Shown here: piece by piece, positions 1 to 7,844 of the stretch
Layout: each line of letters opens with the position of its first letter
Position numbering within the stretch: the stretch's first letter is position 1
Source of the DNA: Bradyrhizobium neotropicale
GTDB taxonomy: Bacteria; Pseudomonadota; Alphaproteobacteria; Rhizobiales; Xanthobacteraceae
Length of the DNA stretch: 64,000 nt
Reading direction: 5' to 3'
NCBI RefSeq assembly: GCF_001641695.1
Contig: NZ_LSEF01000033.1
Span: 180,456 to 244,455 of the forward strand
Made by a program: the position numbers and the translations under genes
The notes under the pieces: generated by a model
Databases searched by the model: none
What the model saw: only the letters and a program-made list of their open reading frames with translations
What the model was told of the DNA's origin: nothing

Positions 1-251
1 GCATCGTACATCGACGCGAAGCGTTGGCGGATGTCGGTATCGGCGACCTCGTCACCGGAGGAGACGATGTCCTCGGCGGCCCTGCCCAGCACCTTCAGGA
101 TATCGCTCGGGCCGCTCTTGACCGCGGCCGCGAGCGCCGCGGCAGCGTCCTCCGGTGTCTTGTAGGACTCCTGTGCTTGTGACGCCCCAGGCAGCGCCAG
201 CACCACCAGGCTCAGGAGGGCCACACGTCGAAGCGATTTCAGGCTGATCAT
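1..251 (-). CDS. DUF2950 family protein, N-terminal part
   Basis: Only the first ~83 codons are in the window; the gene runs off the left edge. It opens with a signal peptide (MISLKSLRRVALLSLVVLAL, then a likely cut after ASQA) and continues with a stretch resembling the DUF2950 N-terminus (YKTPEDAAAALAAA, SGDEVADTDIRQRFA). The start ATG overlaps the stop of the preceding DUF3300 gene as ATGA, so the two are translationally coupled. DUF2950 and DUF3300 genes are frequent neighbours. Exported; molecular function unknown. Confidence 0.8.
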   Translation of the reverse strand, partial: MISLKSLRRVALLSLVVLALPGASQAQESYKTPEDAAAALAAAVKSGPSDILKVLGRAAEDIVSSGDEVADTDIRQRFASMYD

Positions 252-1930
252 GGCAACACCTCCGCAGGGATCCTCGCGCCGCCGGCGAGCCAATCGCTGT
301 AGGTGCGGAATGTCAGCCCGAGCTTTTCGTAGTCAACTCGCAGATAGCCATCGCTGCCGCGGGTCACCGCGTCCGGCATCACCTGCTCGACCTCCTGCGC
401 CATCACGCCGACATAGGCCTTGTGGCTGCCGATGTAGCTGAAGCGGTAATAGCCGAGCCCATTGGCAAGATGGCCGAGCAGAATGATATCGTGCTTCAGC
501 GCGATGTCGGAGCGCCGACCACCGCCACCTCCTCCGCGGAAACCGCCTCCTCCACCTCCGCCCCGGAATCCGCCGCCACCACCACCGCCGCGCATGGCCA
601 TGCCCCCTCCGCCGCCGCGCCCGGCGAAGCTCGGGGCGCCTCCGCCACCACGCGGCATGCTGGCCATGCTCGCGCGGCCGCGCGCCGATGCCGCGGCGGC
701 GGCGCGACCGGACGAGACGTTCATGGCCCCGCCGCGATTGCCTCCGCCGGCGCGGTTACCTGCGCCGCCGCCCGCGCGGTTGGCAGCCTTTGCGCGATCG
801 CCACCGCCCTTGGCGCGATCGCCGCCACCCTTTGCGCGATCACCTCCGCCCTTGGCACGATCACCGCCGCCCTTGGCGCGATCGCCGGCTCCTGCACGAT
901 CTCCACCGCGATCACCCGCCCGATCTCCGGCCCGGTCACCGGCGCGATCGCCTGCCCGATCTCCGGCACCTTGGTTGGGGCGCAGCACCTGGTTTCCCTC
1001 ACGGCCGCGGAAATCCATCCGGTCCGACGCGCCGGCCTTCAGATTGTTGTTGCCGAAACGCTGCGCAACATTGGCATTATTGTAGCGCACACCCTGGCGA
1101 TGCGCCGCATTGTGCTGCCAGCCATTGTTGATGTTGACGTTGCGATGGTTCACATAGACGTTGCGGTTGCCCCAGTTGCAGCCGCCGCCCCAATAATTGC
1201 CCCAGCGCCCGATCGCCCAGGCCGTGCCGAAGGCTAAGCCCGCGGCAATTACACCGGCGCCGATATAGGACGGATAGCCCCAATAATATGGCGGATACTC
1301 CGCATAGGGCCACGTGCCATAGACCGTCGCCGGATCGTAATAGGGCACGTACATCTCGGCGGGATCGGCCTGCTGGATCACGACGACCTGCTTGCCCTCC
1401 TGAGTTTGGACGCTGACCTTCTGCTGCTTGGTGGTGACCAGCTTTTTGTTGTCATAGGCCTTGTTGCGCAGGCGCTGGATCGCATCCATCACGTCGGGCT
1501 GCTGCGCGAGGAAGGCATCGCCGAGATTCTTGGTCCATTCGAGCTGGTCGCTCATCATCGCGAGAACATCGGCGGTGCTGGCCAGTGCCTTGACGCTGTC
1601 GTCCCAGCCCTGCTTGTCGACCGCGGTCTTCAGTGCATCACCCTTGAGGTTCTTGCGCTCCTTCAGCCAGCGGTCGGCCTGCACCACCTCCAGCGGATAA
1701 GTCGAGGCGGCCAGCACGTTGGCCAGCAGCTCGTCCGGATAAAGCGCGATCGGCGCGACCAGGGCCTCGAGTTGCTCCGGCTTCAGGAGCTCGGCGCTAG
1801 GAGCCGGCGGGCTTGCCGGCTGCGCCTGCGTAGTGGGGGCCGCCGGCTTGTCGGTGGTCTGCGCGGGTGCAGCGACTGGGATCGCCATCACCAAGGCAAG
1901 CGCCATCAGGGTCTTGCAGCAGCGAAACAT
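248..1930 (-). CDS. DUF3300 protein with GDRA repeats and C-terminal S74-like chaperone domain
   Basis: A 560-residue exported protein. Residues 1-24 are a signal peptide (ending AAPAQ). Residues ~48-220 match the DUF3300 pattern (LVAPIALYPDELL, PLEVVQADRWL). Next come a low-complexity Asn/Gly region, a tandem Gly-Asp-Arg-Ala tract, and Gly-rich linkers. The last ~87 residues (from Ser474) look like a peptidase S74 intramolecular chaperone domain: SDIALKHDI keeps Ser474 and Lys479 at the 5-residue spacing of the auto-cleavage dyad, followed by GLGYYRF and YVGVMAQEV. A GGGAG ribosome site precedes the ATG. A FixK box is centred ~63 bp upstream. The downstream DUF2950 gene overlaps by 4 bp. Function unknown; probably a cell-surface or periplasmic protein made under low oxygen (inference). 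Confidence 0.85.
   Translation of the reverse strand: MFRCCKTLMALALVMAIPVAAPAQTTDKPAAPTTQAQPASPPAPSAELLKPEQLEALVAPIALYPDELLANVLAASTYPLEVVQADRWLKERKNLKGDALKTAVDKQGWDDSVKALASTADVLAMMSDQLEWTKNLGDAFLAQQPDVMDAIQRLRNKAYDNKKLVTTKQQKVSVQTQEGKQVVVIQQADPAEMYVPYYDPATVYGTWPYAEYPPYYWGYPSYIGAGVIAAGLAFGTAWAIGRWGNYWGGGCNWGNRNVYVNHRNVNINNGWQHNAAHRQGVRYNNANVAQRFGNNNLKAGASDRMDFRGREGNQVLRPNQGAGDRAGDRAGDRAGDRAGDRGGDRAGAGDRAKGGGDRAKGGGDRAKGGGDRAKGGGDRAKAANRAGGGAGNRAGGGNRGGAMNVSSGRAAAAASARGRASMASMPRGGGGAPSFAGRGGGGGMAMRGGGGGGGFRGGGGGGGFRGGGGGGRRSDIALKHDIILLGHLANGLGYYRFSYIGSHKAYVGVMAQEVEQVMPDAVTRGSDGYLRVDYEKLGLTFRTYSDWLAGGARIPAEVLP
795..965. repeat. In-gene tandem repeats coding for GDRA/KGGGDRA units
   Basis: Two adjacent coding repeat arrays inside the DUF3300 gene. 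One has a ~21-bp period, (A/K)GGGDRA about five times. The other has a 12-bp period, RAGD about five times. They are near-perfect at DNA level, so copy number probably varies between strains by slippage or recombination. Confidence 0.8.
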
Positions 1931-1986
1931 TACAATCTCCCTTGGACTCCAGTCCGGGAAGATCGTTGCCGGGGCACACGTGTTTG

Positions 1987-2000
1987 TTGATCAAGATCAA
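1987..2000. promoter_or_regulatory. FixK/FNR box 1
   Basis: TTGATCAAGATCAA matches TTGAT-N4-ATCAA perfectly in both half-sites. It is centred ~63 bp upstream of the DUF3300 start on the minus strand, a good distance for a class II activator site at about -41.5 with a short leader. Confidence 0.8.
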
Positions 2001-2042
2001 CGAAAGGACACCCTCACGCTGTTGCAACGCGAGAGCGATACG

Positions 2043-3023
2043 TCATTCGATCAACTCGGCTTCCATCAAGAGTCGGCCGGGCACGGTCAGCCCGAGCGCA
2101 TTGGCAGCCTTCGTGTTGATGACGAGCTCGAACCTGGTGGCAAACTGCACCGGAAGTGTGCGGACATCGACGCCGCGCAGGATGCGGTCGACATAGCCGG
2201 CGCCGTCACGAAACTGCTGGGTCAGATCGGCGCCATAGGACATCAGCCCGCCGTTCAGCGCGTAGAAGCGGACCGCGAAGATCGCGGGCACGCGGCGTTG
2301 CGCGAGCAACGGGATCGTCATCGCGCTTTGTGTCCCGAAGAAGCCGCCGTCGGGCAGCACGACAACGCCGGCACCGGTTCGCACCGCCGCCTCGATGGCC
2401 GCGGCGATCTCGGCTCCGCTGCGGACAGCGGCACCGGTGATCTTCAGGCCGAGGCGGCCTTCCATCTGATGCGCAGCCTGAACGTAAGACGGAGCATAGG
2501 GCGCCGATTCCGGATTGAACAGAAGAGCCGCCTGGCTGATGCCGGGCACCATGTCCTTCAAGAGGCTGAGCCACTTCCCGCTCATCGAGTGCTCATAGAG
2601 CGAAAAGCCGGTGAGGTTGCTGGTCGGTCGCGCCAGATTGGCGACGAGGCCGGTGCCGACGGGATCGGAGAGGCCCACGAAGACGATCGGGATCCTCGAG
2701 GTCGCATCGCGCAGCGCACGAGTTGTCCCCGTGCTGGTCGACAGCAGCACGTCCGGCGCCGCAGCGACGAGCTCAAGCGCCTCCAATTGCTGCCGCGCCG
2801 GATTGGGGCCGGGCCAGCGGACCTCCAGCCGGTAGTTCTGGTTCGCGATCCAGCCCCGATCGGCGAGCCCCTGCTGAAAAGCATCGACGCGCATCTGCGC
2901 GCCGGGATCGCCCGCGACGTTGCCGGTCAGCACGCCCACGGACGGCATCCTGTCCTGGGCTCTCGCGAAGACCGGGAATGCAGCCGCCGCGCCAACCAGC
3001 GACATGAACTCACGGCGTCTCAT
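2043..3023 (-). CDS. Orphan ABC transporter substrate-binding protein (ABC_sub_bind family)
   Basis: About 326 residues. The N-terminus MRRREFMSLVGAAAAFPVFA is a Tat-like export signal (RRREF). The rest follows the ABC_sub_bind (TrpX/YtrF-like, PF04392) pattern: VGVLTGN, LADRGW, DVLLSTSTG, IPIVFVGLSDPVGTGLV, FELVINTKAANALGL. No permease or ATPase gene is adjacent. A GTG start two codons earlier is possible; the ATG at 3023 is preferred because the paralogue at 22.0-23.0 kb starts identically. A perfect FixK box lies ~90 bp upstream. The next gene upstream is a histidine kinase whose sensor domain resembles this family, so it may feed ligand information to that kinase (inference). Confidence 0.85.
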   Translation of the reverse strand: MRRREFMSLVGAAAAFPVFARAQDRMPSVGVLTGNVAGDPGAQMRVDAFQQGLADRGWIANQNYRLEVRWPGPNPARQQLEALELVAAAPDVLLSTSTGTTRALRDATSRIPIVFVGLSDPVGTGLVANLARPTSNLTGFSLYEHSMSGKWLSLLKDMVPGISQAALLFNPESAPYAPSYVQAAHQMEGRLGLKITGAAVRSGAEIAAAIEAAVRTGAGVVVLPDGGFFGTQSAMTIPLLAQRRVPAIFAVRFYALNGGLMSYGADLTQQFRDGAGYVDRILRGVDVRTLPVQFATRFELVINTKAANALGLTVPGRLLMEAELIE

Positions 3024-3108
3024 GGCCACCCACCACTCCCAACCCTGCCCCCGCGCCCGTCCCGGTTATGACGCATCTGCGAAGGAACAGCCAGTCAGAC
3101 CGGAGGCC

Positions 3109-3122
3109 TTGATCAAGATCAA
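3109..3122. promoter_or_regulatory. FixK/FNR box 2
   Basis: TTGATCAAGATCAA, identical to box 1, sits between the kinase stop codon (3134) and the substrate-binding protein start (3023). Its centre is ~92 bp upstream of that start. Confidence 0.8.
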
Positions 3123-3133
3123 GATACCAGCGA

Positions 3134-5032
3134 TCAGCGGATGATCGGCAGCCTGATCGCGAACAGCGCGCCGCCCGACGGCTGGTTCGTGGCGACGATC
3201 GTGCCGTGATGGGCCTCGACGATGGTCCTGGCGATCGCAAGGCCCATGCCCATCCCCTGCGGCTTGGTGGTGAAGAACGGATCGAACACGCTTGCGAGAT
3301 CGGCGGCCGCAATTCCAGGCCCGGTATCGCTGACCCTGATCTCGGCTTGGCTGCCGGCGCGCAGGGTCGACACGCTGACCTCACGCTTCTTCATGTCCGC
3401 GTCCGAGACCGCGTCCATCGCGTTGATGATCAGGTTGAGAATAACCTGCTGGAGCTGCACCGGATCGCCCTTGACGTGAAGGCCGGCGGAGGCGGGCACG
3501 AACGTCAGCGCAATCCGGCGTCCGTCGGCGAGCGCACGCACGAGGCCGATAGCGTCCCGCACGGTGTCGTTGAGCTCGATACTCCGGACCTCGAACGGCG
3601 CCTTCTTCAGCACGCTGCGCAACCTGCGGATCACTTCGCTTGCGCGCTGATCATCGCGCCGGATGTCGGCGAGTATCTGCCGGATCTCGTCGAGGTCCGG
3701 CGAGCTGTCTTTGAGCATGAGCTCCGCCGTCTCCGTGTTGGTCAGGATCGATCCGAGCGGCTGGTTCAGCTCATGCGCGATTGAGGTCGTCAACTCGCCG
3801 ACGGCCGAGTAGCGATTGACGTGAGCGAGCTCGGCGAGGCGTTGACGCGATTCGACCTCGGCGAGCTGGCGGCCGTGGCGCTCGTGGAGCAGCCCGCTGA
3901 TGAGACCGGCCTGCACCAGGATGACCGCCATGATCAACAACATCTGCCAGCGGTAGCCTTCCCAGAGGGGCGGCTCGCGAAACAGGATTTCGCTGTCCGG
4001 CGGCAAACTGCTCTCGGCGATGCCCCAGCGCCGCAGCTCCCGCCAATCGTATTTCGGCGATCCGAATCCGATCGGCTCGTAGGTGATATTGGCAGGCTTC
4101 TCGCCGCCGAGGATTCGGATTGCGGCGCTGACGGTCTTCGCACTGGTTTCTCTGACCGAATGCATCGGGCCGCCGACGGTGCTGCCGCCGAAGAATGGCT
4201 CCTGGTACGAAAAGATCGGCGCGTTCGCGACCGAATGAAGGGTGCGCAAGGCGACGTCGCCCTCATGGACAACGCCTGCGGCATCGACCGACATCAGGCC
4301 CCAGAACAGCGCCGTGTGCGGCGGAAGGTTCGATGCGCGTTTGAGAATCTCGTCGAATGACAGGTCGGAGTACCAGACGAGGTCGAGGCGACCGTCCAGC
4401 GGCTTCAGTTCCCGCTTCACCTCGTCGATCCAGAATTTCTCGAGCGGGGATGCACCGACCACGACGGCGACCGCTTTGGTATCCGGCAAGACCTTCAGAA
4501 TGTTTTCGAAGACCGCCAGGAAATCGTTGCGCACCGCGACGACGACGTCCTTGTCGGTAAGGTCGGACTTGTTCACCAGCCGCTGCTCGACCACCGACAG
4601 CACCATCGGCGTATCGGGAAACAGCTTTCCCCGGTATTTCTGCACGAACCGCGCCGCTGGCGCGCCGATGCTCAGCACGATGTCGGGCAGCGCATCGTGG
4701 TACAGCGATCCAAGATAGTCGACGAAGGGCGCCTCGGGGCCCGGACCGTTGAAGCGCGCCGTGAGCAGGGTGTGCTCCTGGATGTCGAGCGGCCACGGCG
4801 ATTGCCGCTCCAGCTCCGTCTTGATGCTGCGCGCATATTCGCTCCAGGGCCGAAACTCGCGGCCGAAGGAATGTAGCAGCAGCACGCGCTTGGGCTCGGT
4901 TCGCATGGAGACGTTTGGCGAGGCGTCCGCGAGCTCGGGCAGGATGCATACGGCGAACAGGAGACTGAGACACAGCAGCAACGCTGCCGCTGGCCACGGC
5001 TTGATCAACGCAATGGTGCAGCGCCCGCTCAT
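3134..5032 (-). CDS. Sensor histidine kinase with substrate-binding-protein-like periplasmic sensor
   Basis: A 632-residue membrane kinase. It has an N-terminal hydrophobic segment (~13-32), a periplasmic region (~40-370) of the ABC_sub_bind-like type (VLLLHSFG, LPDIVLSIGAPAARF, NAPIFSYQEPFFGGSTVGG), a TM helix (LLIMAVILVQAGLISGLL), then a FixL/DctB-type transmitter. The H-box is SIAHELNQPLGSIL, the N-box NLIINAMDAV, the G1 box DTGPGIA and the F/G2 box FDPFFTTKPQGMGMGL. The ATG at 5032 is chosen because GGGGAAGAGG precedes it; an open frame continues 53 codons upstream without homology. It is the last gene of a four-gene operon led by FixK box 3. No response regulator is adjacent; the orphan FixJ-like proteins at 13.5-14.7 kb are candidate partners (inference). 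Confidence 0.85.
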   Translation of the reverse strand: MSGRCTIALIKPWPAAALLLCLSLLFAVCILPELADASPNVSMRTEPKRVLLLHSFGREFRPWSEYARSIKTELERQSPWPLDIQEHTLLTARFNGPGPEAPFVDYLGSLYHDALPDIVLSIGAPAARFVQKYRGKLFPDTPMVLSVVEQRLVNKSDLTDKDVVVAVRNDFLAVFENILKVLPDTKAVAVVVGASPLEKFWIDEVKRELKPLDGRLDLVWYSDLSFDEILKRASNLPPHTALFWGLMSVDAAGVVHEGDVALRTLHSVANAPIFSYQEPFFGGSTVGGPMHSVRETSAKTVSAAIRILGGEKPANITYEPIGFGSPKYDWRELRRWGIAESSLPPDSEILFREPPLWEGYRWQMLLIMAVILVQAGLISGLLHERHGRQLAEVESRQRLAELAHVNRYSAVGELTTSIAHELNQPLGSILTNTETAELMLKDSSPDLDEIRQILADIRRDDQRASEVIRRLRSVLKKAPFEVRSIELNDTVRDAIGLVRALADGRRIALTFVPASAGLHVKGDPVQLQQVILNLIINAMDAVSDADMKKREVSVSTLRAGSQAEIRVSDTGPGIAAADLASVFDPFFTTKPQGMGMGLAIARTIVEAHHGTIVATNQPSGGALFAIRLPIIR

Positions 5033-5117
5033 CCTCTTCCCCGGCAGCTTCCCACGGCCGCTCTCGGGGACAATTCTAGCGGGGATCGCCGCGCGCCGAC
5101 AACCCGAGGACTTGTCA

Positions 5118-5516
5118 CTATTTAGGACAGCGATGATAGCGGATTTCCATGTCCTCCATGCCCGGGAACAGCCGGACGAGACTGTCGGCATCCAGCTCCT
5201 TCAGGCTGAACTGGACACTGGAAAGCATCATGTCGGTCGCGCAGGCGGCGATCAGATTAACGTTCGGACCGCTGTCCTTCCTGGCCTTGATCCGGCAGCG
5301 CGCGAACTTGCCGATGATCTGGTCGCCATCGATGATGAAGCCGCCGCCATAGACGTCCGACATATCCGCGAAGCCGAGCTGCGCGCCCTGGCGCACGAAG
5401 ACCTTGCCGCAATTGTCGGTATCGCTCGCCCAGGCGCCGTTGAGATCGATCGCGCCGGCTGCGTTCACCGTGACAAGCAGCGGTGCACCCAGCGCGATCA
5501 CCTTCCATAAGTTCAT
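5118..5516 (-). CDS. Small secreted protein of unknown function
   Basis: 132 residues with a signal peptide (MNLWKVIALGAPLLVTVNAA, cleaved near GA-I). The mature part begins DLNGAWASDTDNCGKVF and has four cysteines (DNCGK, ARCRIKA, AACATDM, YHRCPK), compatible with two disulfides in the periplasm. The start is fixed by GGAAGGG eight bases upstream. It lies 23 bp after the HlyD gene and 85 bp before the kinase, so it belongs to that operon. I do not recognise the family. Confidence 0.7.
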   Translation of the reverse strand: MNLWKVIALGAPLLVTVNAAGAIDLNGAWASDTDNCGKVFVRQGAQLGFADMSDVYGGGFIIDGDQIIGKFARCRIKARKDSGPNVNLIAACATDMMLSSVQFSLKELDADSLVRLFPGMEDMEIRYHRCPK

Positions 5517-5539
5517 TTTTGTCGCCCTTCCCTCGCCGT

Positions 5540-6772
5540 TCAATGACCGCTCAGCACCAGAGTCTGGATTGGCAGCAGCAGCGCCTGGATACGCAGCAGC
5601 AGCGCATGGACGAGGCCGACGCCGTCGACGACGTGCAGAGCGATCCTCCGGCTGGTCGGGGTGTCCTTGGCCGAGATCTCCTCGTGGTTGCTGGTATAGG
5701 CATTGACGATGCAACTGCTGCCGGGCGTCACGCCGTCGAGCCCGCCCTTGTAGAGCGGCTCCATGAACACCAGGATCGTGCCGGGACGCACGGCGTTCTG
5801 GGCTTCGAGCAATTGCTCGCCGGTGCGAAACTGTCCCGCGGCGATGTAGTCCTGCACCGTCGTGATCACCATCGGGATGATGACCCATGGCCTCGAGATG
5901 CAGGTCGCCTCGGCCACCATGCCCGGCTGCATCACCTGCGCCTCGATCTGGCCAAAGCCAGCCTGAAGCACCTTGCGGCCCGCGCCTTCCGGAATGAGCA
6001 CGCCGGCGGGGCGCATGAGCTGGTTGACGACGTCTCCGGTGCGAACCAGGAATTGCTCGACGCGCCCGTCGACGCCGGCGCGGACGATGGTCTTGTCGAG
6101 ATCGACCTGGGCCTGATCGAGCGCCGCCTCGGCGCTGGCCTTCTGCGCCGGCAGCAGCGTCGACACCTGCAGGCCCGCGGCCTGTCTGACGGCGGTCGCG
6201 GCATCGACGCCGGCTTGGCGCTGATTAACCAGCACCTGCAGCTTCTCGATGTCGCGCTGCGGAACGATGCCGGGATTGCGGCGCTGGAGCTCCGTTTTGA
6301 CGTCGAGTTCGTCCTTGGCCTGCTGAAGGTTGGCTTTCGCCTCGCCGATCTGCGCTTCCGCCTTGGCCACGTCGGCCTGCGCCGACTGCATGGCGGCATC
6401 GACCTCGGCAACCTTTCGCTTGGCGGTTTCGAGCGCCGCCTGCTGCCTGGAACTGTCGAGCGTGAACAGCACGTCGCCCTTCCTCACCGGCGCGCTGAAG
6501 CCGACCTTGACGTCCGCCACGCGGCCCGAGCCTTCGGGCAGGATCGGCACGGTGCGGAAATACAGCGTCGCCGACGTCGTCGACGGGTGGAAGTAGAAGA
6601 TCATGGTGATCAGCGACACCGTGAGCATCAGGCAGCCAGTAATGCCCCAGCGCAGCTCGTACCACACCGAGAAGAAGGTGATCTCCTTGCCGAAGCGCTT
6701 GCCCTGGACGTAACGCCGGTAGAGGTAGTCGGGCAGGATCGTCACGAGGGAGCAAATCATGAGCTCAAGCAT
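5540..6772 (-). CDS. HlyD/EmrA-type membrane fusion protein (YiaV/YibH-like)
   Basis: 410 residues. One TM segment (~43-62, LMLTVSLITMIFYF) is followed by a split biotinyl-lipoyl-like region (RVADVKVGFSAPVRKGDVLFTLD), a long alpha-helical hairpin rich in Ala/Gln/Glu (~100-230), then the second half (VDGRVEQFLVRTGDVV) and a beta-barrel. This is the membrane fusion protein fold used with inner-membrane exporters. The gene overlaps the preceding DUF3302-like gene by 8 bp. E. coli yiaV/yiaW and yibH/yibI have the same pairing. No dedicated pump or outer-membrane channel is nearby. Confidence 0.85.
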   Translation of the reverse strand: MLELMICSLVTILPDYLYRRYVQGKRFGKEITFFSVWYELRWGITGCLMLTVSLITMIFYFHPSTTSATLYFRTVPILPEGSGRVADVKVGFSAPVRKGDVLFTLDSSRQQAALETAKRKVAEVDAAMQSAQADVAKAEAQIGEAKANLQQAKDELDVKTELQRRNPGIVPQRDIEKLQVLVNQRQAGVDAATAVRQAAGLQVSTLLPAQKASAEAALDQAQVDLDKTIVRAGVDGRVEQFLVRTGDVVNQLMRPAGVLIPEGAGRKVLQAGFGQIEAQVMQPGMVAEATCISRPWVIIPMVITTVQDYIAAGQFRTGEQLLEAQNAVRPGTILVFMEPLYKGGLDGVTPGSSCIVNAYTSNHEEISAKDTPTSRRIALHVVDGVGLVHALLLRIQALLLPIQTLVLSGH

Positions 6773-7199
6773 GACTGTGCTCCTTCTCCCTGGCCGCGTC
6801 CGGTTTACCCGCAGGAGCAGGACTTGGTTGCGCCGGCTCGCCCTCCTCTCCAGGCGTCGCGTCGGCGATCTTCTCGACGGAATCGGCGATGCTGCGCAGC
6901 GGCGTGCCGAAATCGGGGATGTCGATCAGCGCAAGCAACAGGCCTGCAATCCAGAAGATGTGCATGTGCGTGAAGAGCGAGATAATGCCGAGCACTGCGA
7001 CAAATTCGAACTGCAGCTTTTGCGACTTATGCGCCATCCGCTCCGGCAGGCTGTGCAGCTTCCAATAGAGCGTTCCGACCCAGAGCAAGGTGCCGACGAG
7101 GAAGATGCCCATCACCACCATGAGAGGATCGACCCCACTTCCGGGCGCGAGAAAGAAGGGCAGATGGTGCGGCGCCATCGGATGAAGCTGATCGCTCAA
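6765..7199 (-). CDS. DUF3302-like inner-membrane protein (YiaW/YibI-like)
   Basis: About 144 residues with two predicted TM helices (VDPLMVVMGIFLVGTLLWVG and IFWIAGLLLALIDI). The segment LHSLPERMAHKSQ, then VLGIISLFTHMHIFW, parallels the YiaW/YibI (DUF3302) pattern. The C-terminal tail is Pro/Glu/Ala rich and cytoplasmic-looking. The start is inferred as TTG at 7199 because GGGGAGA lies just upstream; an internal ATG at 7178 is the alternative. First gene of the operon with HlyD, a secreted protein and the histidine kinase. FixK box 3 is centred ~81 bp upstream. Confidence 0.65.
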   Translation of the reverse strand: MSDQLHPMAPHHLPFFLAPGSGVDPLMVVMGIFLVGTLLWVGTLYWKLHSLPERMAHKSQKLQFEFVAVLGIISLFTHMHIFWIAGLLLALIDIPDFGTPLRSIADSVEKIADATPGEEGEPAQPSPAPAGKPDAAREKEHSHA

Positions 7200-7273
7200 A
7201 TGTCTCTCCCCGTCAGGACCCCGCCTCACGCGAAGCACGTGCGGCACTGTGAGCAGACGGGCGTGGGGTTTGC

Positions 7274-7287
7274 TTGATTTGAATCAA
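7274..7287. promoter_or_regulatory. FixK/FNR box 3 (divergent)
   Basis: TTGATTTGAATCAA is a perfect half-site pair. It sits midway between the divergent starts at 7199 (minus) and 7360 (plus), about 80 bp from each, so it could drive either or both. Confidence 0.8.
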
Positions 7288-7359
7288 GGGAGTGCCCCCT
7301 GCCCGACCTAGCCTTTCGCGAACGCCGAACTGCAAACAGCCAATTGAGGAGCCGCAGCC

Positions 7360-7815
7360 ATGCCCGGCCTCGACGAACTCATACCAAATGCCGCACAGAT
7401 CCGGAAGGAAGCCGCACTCAAGGAAGCCGAGAAGGCCGAGGAATATGCCCGCCTCGCGGCCGCCGCCGAGGGCGAGAAGCGCGCGCTGATCGAACGGCTG
7501 ACCAAGCCGTCGGGCAAGACCGAGGAGGAGAAGATCCAGCTCGCCTCGACCATCATCCAGCGTGCGGTGCGAAACGGCCAGACCCAGGTCCAGGTCTATC
7601 GGTTCCCCAACACGCTGTGCACGGACAAGGGGCGCGCCATCAACCAGCAGGAGAAGGGCTGGGAGAACACACTGACCGGAATCCCGAAGGAGATCTTCCA
7701 GCTCTGGACCGATTATTTGAAGCCTCGCGGCTATCGGATCGCCTACCAGATCATCGATTTTCCGGGCGGCGTGCCGGGTGATGTCGGCGTGACCATTTCC
7801 TGGGGCGACGACTAG
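7360..7815 (+). CDS. Conserved hypothetical protein upstream of PPK2
   Basis: 151 residues, no signal peptide or TM segment. The first ~55 residues are highly charged and Ala/Glu/Lys rich (EAEKAEEYARLAAAAEGEK), predicted helical. The rest is a compact alpha/beta-looking region (VQVYRFPNTLCTDKGRAIN, PGDVGVTISWGDD). GAGGAG precedes the ATG. Only 29 bp separate it from the polyphosphate kinase gene, so the two are co-transcribed from the FixK-box promoter. I do not recognise the family. Confidence 0.75.
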   Translation: MPGLDELIPNAAQIRKEAALKEAEKAEEYARLAAAAEGEKRALIERLTKPSGKTEEEKIQLASTIIQRAVRNGQTQVQVYRFPNTLCTDKGRAINQQEKGWENTLTGIPKEIFQLWTDYLKPRGYRIAYQIIDFPGGVPGDVGVTISWGDD

Positions 7816-7844
7816 TAGCCGCAAGAACCAGCGAAAGGACAGGC

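Noticed and set aside
795..965. Regular repeats resembling a CRISPR array
   Set aside because: They are in-frame codon repeats (GDRA units) within a coding region, without unique spacers.
1833..3071. 412-codon plus-strand frame opposite the substrate-binding protein
   Set aside because: It crosses the FixK box 1 promoter region and the real gene; no recognised motif.
5001..5008. TTGATCAA inside the kinase gene
   Set aside because: Only 8 bp with no N4 spacer, and within coding sequence.
5483..6973. 496-codon plus-strand frame opposite HlyD
   Set aside because: Antisense shadow of a clear membrane fusion protein gene.
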